DNA of 11,741 nucleotides from an uncultured Alcanivoracaceae bacterium (GTDB taxonomy: Bacteria > Pseudomonadota > Gammaproteobacteria > Pseudomonadales > Alcanivoracaceae), in contig CALEAR010000357.1 in the NCBI GenBank assembly GCA_937943665.1, positions 1 to 11,741 on the forward strand. The letters run 5' to 3'. Shown in pieces: positions 1 to 6,775 of the stretch. Position numbers and translations under genes: made by a program. The stretch's first letter is position 1, and each line of letters begins with the position of its first letter. Below the pieces are notes generated by a model. The model was not told the DNA's origin and did no database searches. It saw only the letters and a list, made by a program, of their open reading frames with translations.

Positions 1-497
1 GGCCTAATATTGCCGCCTATGCTGAACGTGGCACACCAGGCCGCTTCGTGTTTCCGCGCCCCATGGTGGATAGACCTGGCTTGGATATGAGCTTTTCTGG
101 CTTAAAAACGTATTGCTTAAACACTGTGATGGAATGTGGTGGTAAAGATGCCATGTCGGAACAGGATAAAGCGGATATTGCCCATGCCTTTCAGGAAGCA
201 GTGGCGGAGACCCTCTACATTAAATGCCGCCGTGCCATTAAGGCCACTGGTCATAGCACACTGGTGATGGCGGGTGGAGTAAGTGCTAATTTGCGCTTGC
301 GGGAGCGCCTCGCGGAAGGTTTGGCATCGCAAGGAGTGCGAGTGCATTATCCTCGCCAAGCGCTATGTACAGATAATGGCGCCATGATCGCCTACGCAGG
401 TTGTCTACGGTTATTAGGGGGTGAGCAGCAAGAGGATTTGCACATTCGTGTGCGCGCCCGTTGGCCCTTAACAGAGTTATCGCCTATCGCTTCTTAA
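1..497 (+). CDS. tsaD: tRNA N6-adenosine threonylcarbamoyltransferase TsaD (Gcp/YgjD), 3' part
   Basis: TsaD is the catalytic subunit that transfers the threonylcarbamoyl group onto A37 of ANN-decoding tRNAs (t6A), in the cytoplasm with TsaB and TsaE. The reading frame is open from base 3, so the gene is cut by the window edge. About 164 residues, roughly the C-terminal half of a protein of about 340, are present. Visible family motifs are [15 protein letters not shown] followed by SFSGLKT, then [16 protein letters not shown], and near the end [12 protein letters not shown], whose Asp is the conserved metal/nucleotide-site residue of this ASKHA-fold family. The stop codon overlaps the end of plsY on the other strand by 14 bp. 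No intrinsic terminator is visible. Identity is certain; only the N-terminal half is unseen. Confidence 0.97.
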   Translation, partial: PNIAAYAERGTPGRFVFPRPMVDRPGLDMSFSGLKTYCLNTVMECGGKDAMSEQDKADIAHAFQEAVAETLYIKCRRAIKATGHSTLVMAGGVSANLRLRERLAEGLASQGVRVHYPRQALCTDNGAMIAYAGCLRLLGGEQQEDLHIRVRARWPLTELSPIAS

Positions 498-1095
498 AGC
501 CAAGCTCTTCACCATGCACAAGGTTGCGTATATTGCTGTGATGTCGTGCCAATAGGGTGGCGGAAAGCAGTGCTAAAGGCAGCGTGGCTTCGGGGAGAAA
601 CCACCAGCAAGCGATGGGGGCTGTGACAAAAGCAAGCATGGAAGCCAAGGAGGAAATTCGGCTCAAGCTAAACACGGCTAGCCACACTAAACCGCTAATC
701 ACACCCAAGGGCCAGTGTAGGGCGAATAACACGCCAAAGGCCGTGGCCACGCCTTTGCCTCCTTGAAACCGAAAAAATACGGGTAATAGGTGGCCAATAA
801 ATGCGGCTAGGCCAATCCAGGTGGTGGCAGTGGCGCTAAACCCTAATGCTGTTGCCACTAGCACAGGGATCACCCCTTTTAGCACATCACCTGCTAAGGG
901 GAATAGTGCAGGCCCCTTGCCGGCGATGCGCAGTACATTGGTGGCCCCCGGGTTGCTTGAGCCTTGGGTGCGTGGGTCTGGAAAGCCTAGTACGGCACAT
1001 ACCACAATGGCACTGGAGATGGAGCCTAGGAGGTAAGCAGCTGCCACCAAGCTAAGAAACACTGCAACAGGCTCCGTAAATAAGTTAAACTCCAC
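484..1095 (-). CDS. plsY: Glycerol-3-phosphate acyltransferase PlsY (acyl-phosphate dependent)
   Basis: PlsY is an inner-membrane enzyme that transfers an acyl group from acyl-phosphate (made by PlsX) to glycerol-3-phosphate, giving lysophosphatidate, the first step of phospholipid synthesis. The chosen 203-residue protein is a normal family length and very hydrophobic, with several membrane segments. Three family motifs are visible: GSISSAIVV near residues 24-32 leading to [11 protein letters not shown] (46-56), [12 protein letters not shown] (108-119), and [13 protein letters not shown] near the C-terminus. The open frame extends to a TTG at 1110, but GGAGGAA lies just inside it (1108-1102), 6 nt before a GTG at 1095, so GTG 1095 is the likely start. 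It is divergent from folB with only about 70 bp between them, and its end overlaps tsaD. Confidence 0.95.
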   Translation of the reverse strand: MEFNLFTEPVAVFLSLVAAAYLLGSISSAIVVCAVLGFPDPRTQGSSNPGATNVLRIAGKGPALFPLAGDVLKGVIPVLVATALGFSATATTWIGLAAFIGHLLPVFFRFQGGKGVATAFGVLFALHWPLGVISGLVWLAVFSLSRISSLASMLAFVTAPIACWWFLPEATLPLALLSATLLARHHSNIRNLVHGEELGFKKR

Positions 1096-1101
1096 CGATT
1101 G

Positions 1102-1108
1102 TTCCTCC
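1102..1108 (-). promoter_or_regulatory. Shine-Dalgarno sequence deciding the plsY start
   Basis: On the minus strand GGAGGAA is followed by a 6 nt spacer and GTG at 1095-1093. A start at the upstream TTG (1110) would place this near-perfect ribosome binding site inside the coding region, so the GTG start is preferred. Confidence 0.75.
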
Positions 1109-1117
1109 AAGTGCGCT

Positions 1118-1145
1118 TTGTGTACTTAGTGTAGCAGCATATAGA
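1118..1145 (+). promoter_or_regulatory. Possible sigma-70 promoter of folB-folK
   Basis: A TTGTGT hexamer (1118-1123) and a TATAGA hexamer (1140-1145) are separated by 16 bp. They would start transcription near 1152, about 13 nt before the folB ATG. Both boxes are imperfect (four of six matches each), so this is a weak prediction supported mainly by its position in the short plsY-folB gap. Confidence 0.35.
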
Positions 1146-1164
1146 TAAAGAATAGGGCATAAAA

Positions 1165-1524
1165 ATGGATATCGTCTACATTCAAGAGTTAAAAGTTGAC
1201 ACTGTGATTGGCATTTTTGATTGGGAACGCAAAATACGCCAAACCGTAAGCTTGGATATTGAGATGGGGGCTGATATTCAACCTGCCGCTGCCACTGATG
1301 ACATTGAGAAAGCCTTGGATTACAAAGCGGTAGGAAAACGGTTGATTCACTTTATTCGTGAATCTGAGTTTCAGTTAGTGGAAACCCTAGCTGAACAGTG
1401 TGCCAATATTATTTTGAATGAGTTTGATGTGCCGTGGGTGCGTTTACGTTTATCTAAACCCGGTGCGTTACGCGGTTCAAAAGATGTTGGTGTGGTTATT
1501 GAACGAGGACAACGGAGCGCATAA
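1165..1524 (+). CDS. folB: Dihydroneopterin aldolase FolB
   Basis: FolB cleaves 7,8-dihydroneopterin to 6-hydroxymethyl-7,8-dihydropterin and glycolaldehyde in the folate pathway, and in this family can also epimerise to dihydromonapterin. It is cytoplasmic and usually an octamer. The 119-residue length is typical. The expected active-site residues are present: Glu21 in IGIFDWER, Tyr53 in LDYKAV, the pterin-anchoring Glu73 in VETLAE, and the catalytic Lys98 in LSKPGALRG. The ATG at 1165 has a modest AGGG upstream. Its stop codon overlaps the folK ATG by one base (TAATG), so the two are almost certainly translated from one message, and FolK uses the product of FolB. Confidence 0.96.
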   Translation: MDIVYIQELKVDTVIGIFDWERKIRQTVSLDIEMGADIQPAAATDDIEKALDYKAVGKRLIHFIRESEFQLVETLAEQCANIILNEFDVPWVRLRLSKPGALRGSKDVGVVIERGQRSA

Positions 1525-2039
1525 TGGTTGAACCCACTCGGGTTTATTTGAGTTTGGGCTCAAATATTAATCGCCAACACAATATCACTTCCGCATTAAA
1601 CGCCTTAGCGGCGCATTTTGGTGAAGTAGTGATCAGTCCGGTGTATGAGAGTGAAGCGGTGGGCTTTGACGGCTCGCCGTTTTTTAATTTAGTGGCAATG
1701 ATTCAAACCACTTTGAGCGTGGGTGAGCTAGTGAATACCTTGCACGCCATTGAGGCGGAGCATGGGCGTACGCGGCAAGAAAAGAAGTTTTCTAGCCGTA
1801 CCTTAGATATTGATGTGCTCACCTATGGGGAGGTAACAGGTGTCGTGGATGGTGTGGAGTTGCCCAGGGATGAAATAGAACACCATGCGTTTGTGTTAAA
1901 ACCTTTGGTGGATTTGGCACCAGAAGAAGTGCATCCGACGCTTAATATCACCTATCAGCAACTGCTCGCTGAGCGCGATTTAAGCCAGCAAAAGCTGCAT
2001 CGTATTCCCTTTGCTTGGCCTAGTGTCCCCCAAGCGTAA
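1524..2039 (+). CDS. folK: 6-hydroxymethyl-7,8-dihydropterin pyrophosphokinase FolK
   Basis: FolK transfers pyrophosphate from ATP to 6-hydroxymethyl-dihydropterin, preparing it for condensation with p-aminobenzoate by FolP. The 171-residue protein starts with the family signature VYLSLGSNI (7-15). It has SPFFNLVA (51-58) for pterin binding and the HPPK signature ending in RTLDIDVL (92-99), with Asp95 and Asp97 as magnesium ligands and Arg84 and Arg92 as likely phosphate contacts. It starts inside the folB stop codon. Its last 20 bp overlap the 3' end of folM, which reads the other way, and no terminator is visible between them. A C-terminal extension of about ten residues beyond the conserved core carries the overlap. 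Confidence 0.96.
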   Translation: MVEPTRVYLSLGSNINRQHNITSALNALAAHFGEVVISPVYESEAVGFDGSPFFNLVAMIQTTLSVGELVNTLHAIEAEHGRTRQEKKFSSRTLDIDVLTYGEVTGVVDGVELPRDEIEHHAFVLKPLVDLAPEEVHPTLNITYQQLLAERDLSQQKLHRIPFAWPSVPQA

Positions 2040-2760
2040 GGCTGCGGCCGCCATCCACAGGCAGGGTGTGCCCGGTAATAAAAGTAGCTTGTGTGGCGAG
2101 CCAGAATACTGCTTGGGCGATTTCCTCTGGGGTGCCACAACGCTTTAGCGGGGTGGCTTGCACAATGCTATTGGCGTTGGCTTGTCCACCTTCGGGCCAT
2201 AGGATGGCTCCGGGTGCTACGCCGTTGACTCTGATATGGGGGCCTAAATCTTGGGCCAAATTACGTGTGAGCGCTTGTAATCCTGCCTTCGCAGCGCAGT
2301 AAATGCTGTGCTCCGGTAGGGTGTGCTCCGCGTAAATATCGATCATATTCACCACACTAGCCACAGGGCTCTTTCTCAAAAGTGTTACCAACCCTTGGAT
2401 CAACAAGAAAGGCGCTTTTAGGTTGCTGTCCATGAGCTCATTCCATGCCTCAGGGGTGGCTTGTGATAAAGGTGTGGGGTAAAACTGCGATGCATTGTTA
2501 ACTAATACATCTAGCTGGCCTGCTTGCTCATGAATGTACTCAATTAAGGTTTGAATGCTTTCCTTGTCTGTGAGGTCTGCCTTTATCACCCGCGCAGAAT
2601 GAGATCGCTCTTTGTTCAGCCGCTGTGCTAAGGCTTCTGCTTTTTCAGCGCTTCGATGGTAATGAATAATGATGTCATAGCCTTGTTGATGGAAGTGTGT
2701 GGAGGTGGCCGCACCTAAGCGTTGAGCGGCTCCTGTGATCAATGCGATGGGGGCTGCCAT
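2020..2760 (-). CDS. folM: Pteridine reductase of the PTR1/FolM type (short-chain dehydrogenase)
   Basis: This is an NADPH-dependent short-chain dehydrogenase that reduces pterins; E. coli FolM reduces dihydromonapterin to tetrahydromonapterin. The 246-residue protein has the nucleotide-binding TGAAQRLGAA (9-18) with the Arg typical of PTR1, then HYHRSA (33-38), a PTR1/FolM hallmark, and NNASQFYPTP (88-97). The catalytic set is Asp141, Tyr154 and Lys158. Aspartate replaces the usual short-chain dehydrogenase serine exactly 13 residues before the Tyr, as in Leishmania PTR1 (Asp181, Tyr194, Lys198). This makes a pteridine reductase far more likely than a generic oxidoreductase. The ATG at 2760 has AAGGAG upstream, inside the cca 3' end, and the two genes overlap by 22 bp. 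It faces folK, with overlapping 3' ends. Confidence 0.88.
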   Translation of the reverse strand: MAAPIALITGAAQRLGAATSTHFHQQGYDIIIHYHRSAEKAEALAQRLNKERSHSARVIKADLTDKESIQTLIEYIHEQAGQLDVLVNNASQFYPTPLSQATPEAWNELMDSNLKAPFLLIQGLVTLLRKSPVASVVNMIDIYAEHTLPEHSIYCAAKAGLQALTRNLAQDLGPHIRVNGVAPGAILWPEGGQANANSIVQATPLKRCGTPEEIAQAVFWLATQATFITGHTLPVDGGRSLTLGGH

Positions 2761-3983
2761 GATGTTTTAAACTCCTTGAGTTCACGAATACGCGCTTGCT
2801 CTATGGCTTCCCCAAGCTGGGGGCCTTGGAAGCTGTGGCGCAATGTGCTGATATCGATTTGCTGCACAGCGGCAAGGGCGTGTTTAAGGTAGGTAGCTTG
2901 AGGATAGGGTCTATTCTCAAACCCTGTGCGGCCTTGGGCATCTGCCGTGCAGGCAAGCAAAAACTGATGAAACCGCTCTGGGCGGCGTAGGGCATCTGTG
3001 GCTTTAAATAGCTTATATAGAGTGCCTGGTCTTAGCTCCAAGGCGCGGTGCGCGTGGGTGTGCCATTGGCACATAATGAGCCCTAATTCGCGATAAGCCC
3101 GAGGTACTTTTAAGCGCTGACAAAGTGCTTTGACTAAAGGCAAGCCGGCTTTTTCGTGATTAATGTGTTGAGGCCATAGTGTGTTAGGGGTGGTGCCTTT
3201 ACCTAAATCATGTACCAAAACGGCAAATCGAGTGACGGTATCTGCACCTAGTTGAGCAGCTTTTTGTAGGGCTAAGTATTGATGCTCTAAGGTATCAATT
3301 TCAGGATGGTGTTGCTCGGGCTGAGGGACGCCGCGCAGGGCAGCCAGTTCGGGGAACAGCACTGCTAAAGCCCCACATTGCTCTAATACTTGAAAATAAA
3401 CCTCGGGGTGGGCTTCACCGAGGGCGCTGAGGGTTTCCTGCCACAGCCGTTCTGGTGCAATGGCGAGTAGCTCTTCTTCGGTGCTGAGTTGTTGCATGAG
3501 TGCGAGAGTTTCTGGTGCCACAGTAAAGCCCAGTGAGTGAAAGCGGGCGGCAAAACGGGCCACTCGTAACACACGCAATGGGTCTTCCGCAAAAGCAGGG
3601 CTCACGTGGCGCAGCCGTCTTGCAGTTAAATCTTTTAGCCCTTGGTAAGGATCGATGAGTTGCCCATGGGGGGTTAAGGCCATGGCGTTAATGGTGAGAT
3701 CTCGCCTAAGGAGATCTTCTTCTAAAGTCACACTAGGGTGGGCATAAAACTCAAACCCGTGGTAGCCATGGCCGGATTTACGTTCCGTACGCGCAAGAGC
3801 GTACTCCTCTTTGGTTTGAGGGTGTAAGAATACGGGGAAATCCTTGCCCACAGGTTTAAACCCAAGGGCTTGCATTTCTTCAGCGGTATGCCCCACCACT
3901 ACCCAATCTCGCTCTTTAATGGGTAACCCAAGAAGGGCGTCGCGCACGGCGCCACCCACTAAGTAATGTGTTACGTGTTTCAT
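2739..3983 (-). CDS. cca: Multifunctional CCA-adding tRNA nucleotidyltransferase with HD phosphohydrolase domain
   Basis: This enzyme adds or repairs the CCA end of tRNAs without a template. Enzymes with an HD domain also have phosphatase and phosphodiesterase activity. The 414-residue protein follows the E. coli enzyme almost throughout. It has the nucleotidyltransferase head (YLVGGAVRD at 7-15, ERDWVVVG at 24-31), motif RRDLTINAMAL (93-103), SPAFAEDPLRVLRVARFAAR (128-147), and an HD domain with VHDLGKG (His258, Asp259). The catalytic pair normally written DxD is Glu24-Arg25-Asp26 here; other members of the polymerase-beta-like superfamily also accept Glu. The ATG at 3983 has AGGA 6 nt upstream. 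It is first in a two-gene unit with folM, diverging from the MFS gene. I find no convincing promoter in the 118 bp gap. Confidence 0.96.
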   Translation of the reverse strand: MKHVTHYLVGGAVRDALLGLPIKERDWVVVGHTAEEMQALGFKPVGKDFPVFLHPQTKEEYALARTERKSGHGYHGFEFYAHPSVTLEEDLLRRDLTINAMALTPHGQLIDPYQGLKDLTARRLRHVSPAFAEDPLRVLRVARFAARFHSLGFTVAPETLALMQQLSTEEELLAIAPERLWQETLSALGEAHPEVYFQVLEQCGALAVLFPELAALRGVPQPEQHHPEIDTLEHQYLALQKAAQLGADTVTRFAVLVHDLGKGTTPNTLWPQHINHEKAGLPLVKALCQRLKVPRAYRELGLIMCQWHTHAHRALELRPGTLYKLFKATDALRRPERFHQFLLACTADAQGRTGFENRPYPQATYLKHALAAVQQIDISTLRHSFQGPQLGEAIEQARIRELKEFKTSWQPPSH

Positions 3984-4088
3984 GGTGTCCTGATGCCTGT
4001 GGTTAGAGGGTTACTTTAGCACACTCGCTGAGGTGGGGCGGCAATAAAGCCTGCTTAATCTAGTTGCGTTAGTATTCTTAAATTTTTT

Positions 4089-4098
4089 GGAGAGAGGG
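4089..4098 (+). promoter_or_regulatory. Shine-Dalgarno sequence deciding the MFS gene start
   Basis: GGAGAGAGGG lies 3 to 12 nt before the ATG at 4102. The longer open frame begins with TTG at 4087, which would put this purine-rich site inside the gene, so ATG 4102 is preferred. Confidence 0.65.
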
Positions 4099-4101
4099 TT
4101 T

Positions 4102-5265
4102 ATGCCTATCACTGTGTGGGGCTTAGCGTTGGCCCAAGCCTTGCTTACCACGGGGAATATTTTATTAGTGTCTGTGGCGGCGTTAATTGGTAAACAGCTG
4201 GCCACTCATCCTGCCTTAATCACGGTGCCCATTGCCTTACAATTTGGCGGTACCATCCTTTCCACGCTGCCCTCTGCTCACCTAATGCAACGCTTTGGTC
4301 GTAAGGTGGGGTTTGTTTTGGGTAACTTGGTGGGGTTAGCTGGCGCCTATGTGGCATTGAATGGTTTGCAAAATAGCAGCCTATGGGGGTTTGCATTAGG
4401 TACTTTCTTTATTGGCATGGCCGTGGGGACAGCGCAACAGTACCGGTTTGCTGCCATTGATGCTGCTACAGTGGCGCAACGCCCTCGAGCCATTAGTTTG
4501 GTGATGGCGGGGGGGATTGTGGCGGCCATATTGGGGCCTAATTTGGCCATTTGGGCTCAAAGCTGGGCACCTCAAAATGTGTTTGTGGGCGCCTTTTATG
4601 GCTTGTTTGCACTTTATGTGTTGGCGTTATTCGTCATTTTATGGTTGCCGCTGCCAAAACCCACACAGCGGCAACAGCAGGGGAAAGGGCGCTCCTATGC
4701 TGCTTTGTTTAAGCAACCCTTGCTTGTTGGTGCCGTACTATCAGGCATGATTGGCTATGGCGTGATGGTGCTATTAATGTCTGCCACGCCTGTGGCCATG
4801 GACGATCTAGAATACGCTTTTCCCGCCATTGCGAGTGTGATTCAGTGGCATGTCATCGGCATGTTCGCCCCTTCTTTTGTTACAGGCGATTTAATTCGCC
4901 GTTTCACAAGCCGTGCGGTGATTTTATGGGGGTGTGCCTTGTTAATTATTAGTGCATTGGTGAATCTAGGGGGGGTGAGCTACTGGCATTATCTCTGGAG
5001 CATGATGCTTTTGGGTGTGGGCTGGAACTTCACCTTTATTGGCGCCACTCATTTGCTTGCTTTTACCTATCGGCCAGAGGAGCAGGGGAAAATACAAGGT
5101 ATGAATGAGTTTCTAGTGTTTTCTGCCGCCGCTGTGGGCAGCTTGTTTGCTGGCCAAGGGGTGGCGTGGCTGGGGTGGCATTGGCTTAATATTCTTGCCA
5201 TTGGCTTAGTGTTACCGGTGGCTCTAGTGATTTGGCGTTTACAGGAGCCCGTGCAAAGCGCTTAG
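4102..5265 (+). CDS. Major facilitator superfamily transporter, substrate unknown
   Basis: The protein (387 residues from ATG 4102) is almost entirely hydrophobic and fits an inner-membrane 12-helix MFS carrier. The loop between helices 2 and 3 carries the MFS signature as AHLMQRFGRKVGFVLG. A central cytoplasmic loop rich in Lys, Arg and Gln (PTQRQQQGKGR) separates the two six-helix halves. The second half has QWHVIGMFAPSFVTGDLIRRF and later EEQGKIQGMNEF, which look like subfamily motifs. I cannot tie them to a substrate from sequence alone. Neighbours (cca, ycgN) give no metabolic hint. It is divergent from cca and ends 1 bp before the ycgN stop on the opposite strand. Confidence is high for the superfamily and none for the substrate. 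Confidence 0.9.
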   Translation: MPITVWGLALAQALLTTGNILLVSVAALIGKQLATHPALITVPIALQFGGTILSTLPSAHLMQRFGRKVGFVLGNLVGLAGAYVALNGLQNSSLWGFALGTFFIGMAVGTAQQYRFAAIDAATVAQRPRAISLVMAGGIVAAILGPNLAIWAQSWAPQNVFVGAFYGLFALYVLALFVILWLPLPKPTQRQQQGKGRSYAALFKQPLLVGAVLSGMIGYGVMVLLMSATPVAMDDLEYAFPAIASVIQWHVIGMFAPSFVTGDLIRRFTSRAVILWGCALLIISALVNLGGVSYWHYLWSMMLLGVGWNFTFIGATHLLAFTYRPEEQGKIQGMNEFLVFSAAAVGSLFAGQGVAWLGWHWLNILAIGLVLPVALVIWRLQEPVQSA

Positions 5266-5279
5266 GCTATAAACGCCAA
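5232..5279. repeat. Perfect 10-bp inverted repeat across the MFS/ycgN convergent junction
   Basis: TTGGCGTTTA (5232-5241) and TAAACGCCAA (5270-5279) are perfect inverted copies separated by 28 bp. Each arm encodes Trp-Arg-Leu near the C-terminus of one of the two facing genes. A transcript from either strand could fold into a hairpin enclosing the stop codon. Neither side has a following T-run, so it is not a standard intrinsic terminator, though it could slow polymerase or protect 3' ends. Confidence 0.5.
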
Positions 5280-5704
5280 GTGGCAATAATGTGTTGTGCC
5301 ATACGGCGTTTAGGCACCTGGCCATGGGGAACGGCGTAATGGCTCACTGTAATGCCTTTTTGCATCATGGCCTTGCGATCCCCTGCAATTAGGGGGTGCC
5401 ACGAGGCTAGGGGGCGCCCTTCGTGTAAACGGCGATAAGCACAGGATTCAGGCAACCATTTGTATTCCGGCACATTAGTGGGAGTTAGCTTATGACAGCT
5501 AGGTACCCGTTTAAGGCGGTTGTTGTAATCTTGGCAACGGTTGTTATCAATATCCAGTAGCTCGCATGCGATGCTGTAAACGGTAACTTGTTGGTTTTCC
5601 ACATAGCGAGTGAGGCAGCATTGCGCACAGCCGTCACAAAGTGCTTCCCACTCTTTGGCATTCAGTTCCCCAAGGGAAAATCGTTCCCAAAATTTTTCAC
5701 GCAT
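5267..5704 (-). CDS. ycgN: UPF0260 family cysteine-cluster protein (YcgN-like)
   Basis: This 145-residue protein belongs to the YcgN/UPF0260 family, part of the wider group with a CxxCxxCC metal-binding cluster (YkgJ-like). The exact function is unknown. The cluster is CDGCAQCC at residues 23-30, preceded by WEALCDG and followed by further conserved cysteines at 47, 57, 70 and 88. That is eight cysteines in all, suggesting bound zinc or an iron centre (inference). Other family stretches are WLPESCAYR (83-91) and SWHPLIAGD (101-109), very close to E. coli YcgN. The ATG at 5704 has only a weak purine-rich site (TGAGAAAT) upstream. It is monocistronic by position, facing the MFS gene and divergent from the lipoprotein gene. 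Confidence 0.9.
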   Translation of the reverse strand: MREKFWERFSLGELNAKEWEALCDGCAQCCLTRYVENQQVTVYSIACELLDIDNNRCQDYNNRLKRVPSCHKLTPTNVPEYKWLPESCAYRRLHEGRPLASWHPLIAGDRKAMMQKGITVSHYAVPHGQVPKRRMAQHIIATWRL

Positions 5705-5883
5705 GATGTGGTTATTTCTCAGACGTTAATAACAAAAAAAGCGATGTTTAAGGTGTTTTCGGCGACGAATGGTAGCTTGGGCAATTGTAAAAGGCTAGTG
5801 AACACCATGTATTTATGCTTGGAATGTCTGTTAAATACGGCATGATGGGAGCATAAAACAGAAACTTATACAGTGAGAAAGAG
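5705..5883. other. Divergent intergenic region between ycgN and the lipoprotein gene
   Basis: This 179 bp AT-rich gap must hold promoters for both ycgN and the lipoprotein gene. The best plus-strand candidate is TTGGAA (5819-5824) with CATGAT 16 bp later (5841-5846), but the match is poor. A run of seven A residues and a small GTTAATAAC palindrome (5725-5733 region) lie nearer ycgN. I see no known operator here. Confidence 0.4.
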
Positions 5884-6294
5884 ATGAAAAAACACATAAT
5901 TTTAGCCGCCATATTTACTGTTCTTGTGCTTGGCGGCTGCGCTGAAAATACAAAAGAATCAGAGAATATTGAGAATATCAAAGCGCATGGTAATGAGCCC
6001 TTCTGGACCATTACCACCGATGTGGAAGCTGGTGAATTGCGTTATCAAACCCCCATGGATCTTGAGGGAACAGTATTTGCCATGGAAGCGGAAAGTACCG
6101 CTGAGGGGTGGCGCTTTGCAGTGGTGGATGAGGAACAACCCATGGTATTAACCATCATGGAAAAAGAATGCCAAGATGATATGTCTGGCTGGGTGTTTCA
6201 GTATACCGCCACCTTAGAGAAAGAGGATGCCACTGAATTTGGCTGTGCCAACCCTGAGGGTGTTGATCCCGAGGAACCCGAGTTTGTGCAGTAG
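5884..6294 (+). CDS. Small lipoprotein of the COG3650-like GNEPFW family
   Basis: The N-terminus MKKHIILAAI followed by the lipobox LGGC (16-19) predicts a type II signal peptide cut before Cys19, giving a lipid-anchored protein of 118 residues. The residue after Cys is Ala, which does not signal inner-membrane retention, so an outer-membrane anchor is likely. The mature domain has GNEPFW (36-41) and later ECQDDMSGWVF (95-105) and FGCANPEG (119-126). Together these match a family of uncharacterised envelope lipoproteins (COG3650-like). Cys96 and Cys121 could form a disulfide. The tail is acidic. A GAGAAAGAG Shine-Dalgarno sequence lies directly before the ATG. The ogt gene starts inside its end. 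Function is unknown. Confidence 0.85.
   Translation: MKKHIILAAIFTVLVLGGCAENTKESENIENIKAHGNEPFWTITTDVEAGELRYQTPMDLEGTVFAMEAESTAEGWRFAVVDEEQPMVLTIMEKECQDDMSGWVFQYTATLEKEDATEFGCANPEGVDPEEPEFVQ
6271..6276 (+). promoter_or_regulatory. Shine-Dalgarno candidate for ogt within the lipoprotein gene
   Basis: GAGGAA sits 7 nt before a TTG at 6284, in frame with the methyltransferase. It is the only start that both has a good ribosome binding site and keeps the N-terminal domain (HYFQVTTAFG). Confidence 0.5.
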
Positions 6295-6775
6295 GGCGAG
6301 CCATTACTTTCAGGTAACCACGGCTTTTGGCGTGATGACAGGCGAAGTGAAGGGGGATGCCTTGTACACCATGTTACCGCATGGTGCCCCCTCTCCACAG
6401 TTAAAGCCCTTATGTGATGAAGGGGCACAGCCTTTTATTACGGCATTGCAAGCGTTATTGCAGGGTGAGGAGCCACCTTGGTGGCCCCGTTTAGTTCCAC
6501 AGGGTAGCGCGTTTCAACAGCAGGTGTGGCAGGCCTTACAACAGATACCGCGAGGCGAGGTGCGCACCTATGGTGAGATTGCCAAGGCCATTGGCGCTAG
6601 TTCGAAGGCAGCACGAGCTGTGGGGGCCGCCTGTGGTGCCAACCCCATTGCTCTGTTTATTCCCTGCCATCGTGTGGTACGTAGCGATGGCGGCTTGGGC
6701 GGTTTTGCATGGGGGCTACCCTTAAAACAGCACTTGCTAGCTGTGGAGAGATACGCTCCTGTTAGCTACCCGTGA
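6284..6775 (+). CDS. ogt: Methylated-DNA-[protein]-cysteine S-methyltransferase (Ogt/MGMT)
   Basis: This suicide enzyme repairs O6-alkylguanine and O4-alkylthymine by moving the alkyl group to its own cysteine. The C-terminal domain is complete: the acceptor is Cys128 in the signature IPCHRVVRSDG (126-136), with Tyr96 in RTYGEIA and Arg111 in ARAVGAACGAN as the conserved base-flipping and active-site residues. The N-terminal part (HYFQVTTAFG) looks like the degenerate beta-rich domain of Ogt, without Ada's methylphosphotriester domain. The frame is open from an ATG at 6227, but that lies deep in the lipoprotein gene. TTG 6284 gives 163 residues, a normal Ogt length, and an 11 bp overlap. Its 3' end overlaps the hemerythrin gene by 14 bp. 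The function is sure; the start is not. Confidence 0.9.
   Translation: MCSRASHYFQVTTAFGVMTGEVKGDALYTMLPHGAPSPQLKPLCDEGAQPFITALQALLQGEEPPWWPRLVPQGSAFQQQVWQALQQIPRGEVRTYGEIAKAIGASSKAARAVGAACGANPIALFIPCHRVVRSDGGLGGFAWGLPLKQHLLAVERYAPVSYP

Noticed and set aside
557..1055. Several plus-strand open frames opposite plsY
   Set aside because: They are shadows of PlsY, which has all its family motifs; their products have no recognisable features.
3984..4101. Promoters between cca and the MFS gene
   Set aside because: TTGCGT (4064), TATTCT (4073) and, on the minus strand, TAAAGT (4018-4013) are present but at wrong spacings to form a promoter; I could not support a call.
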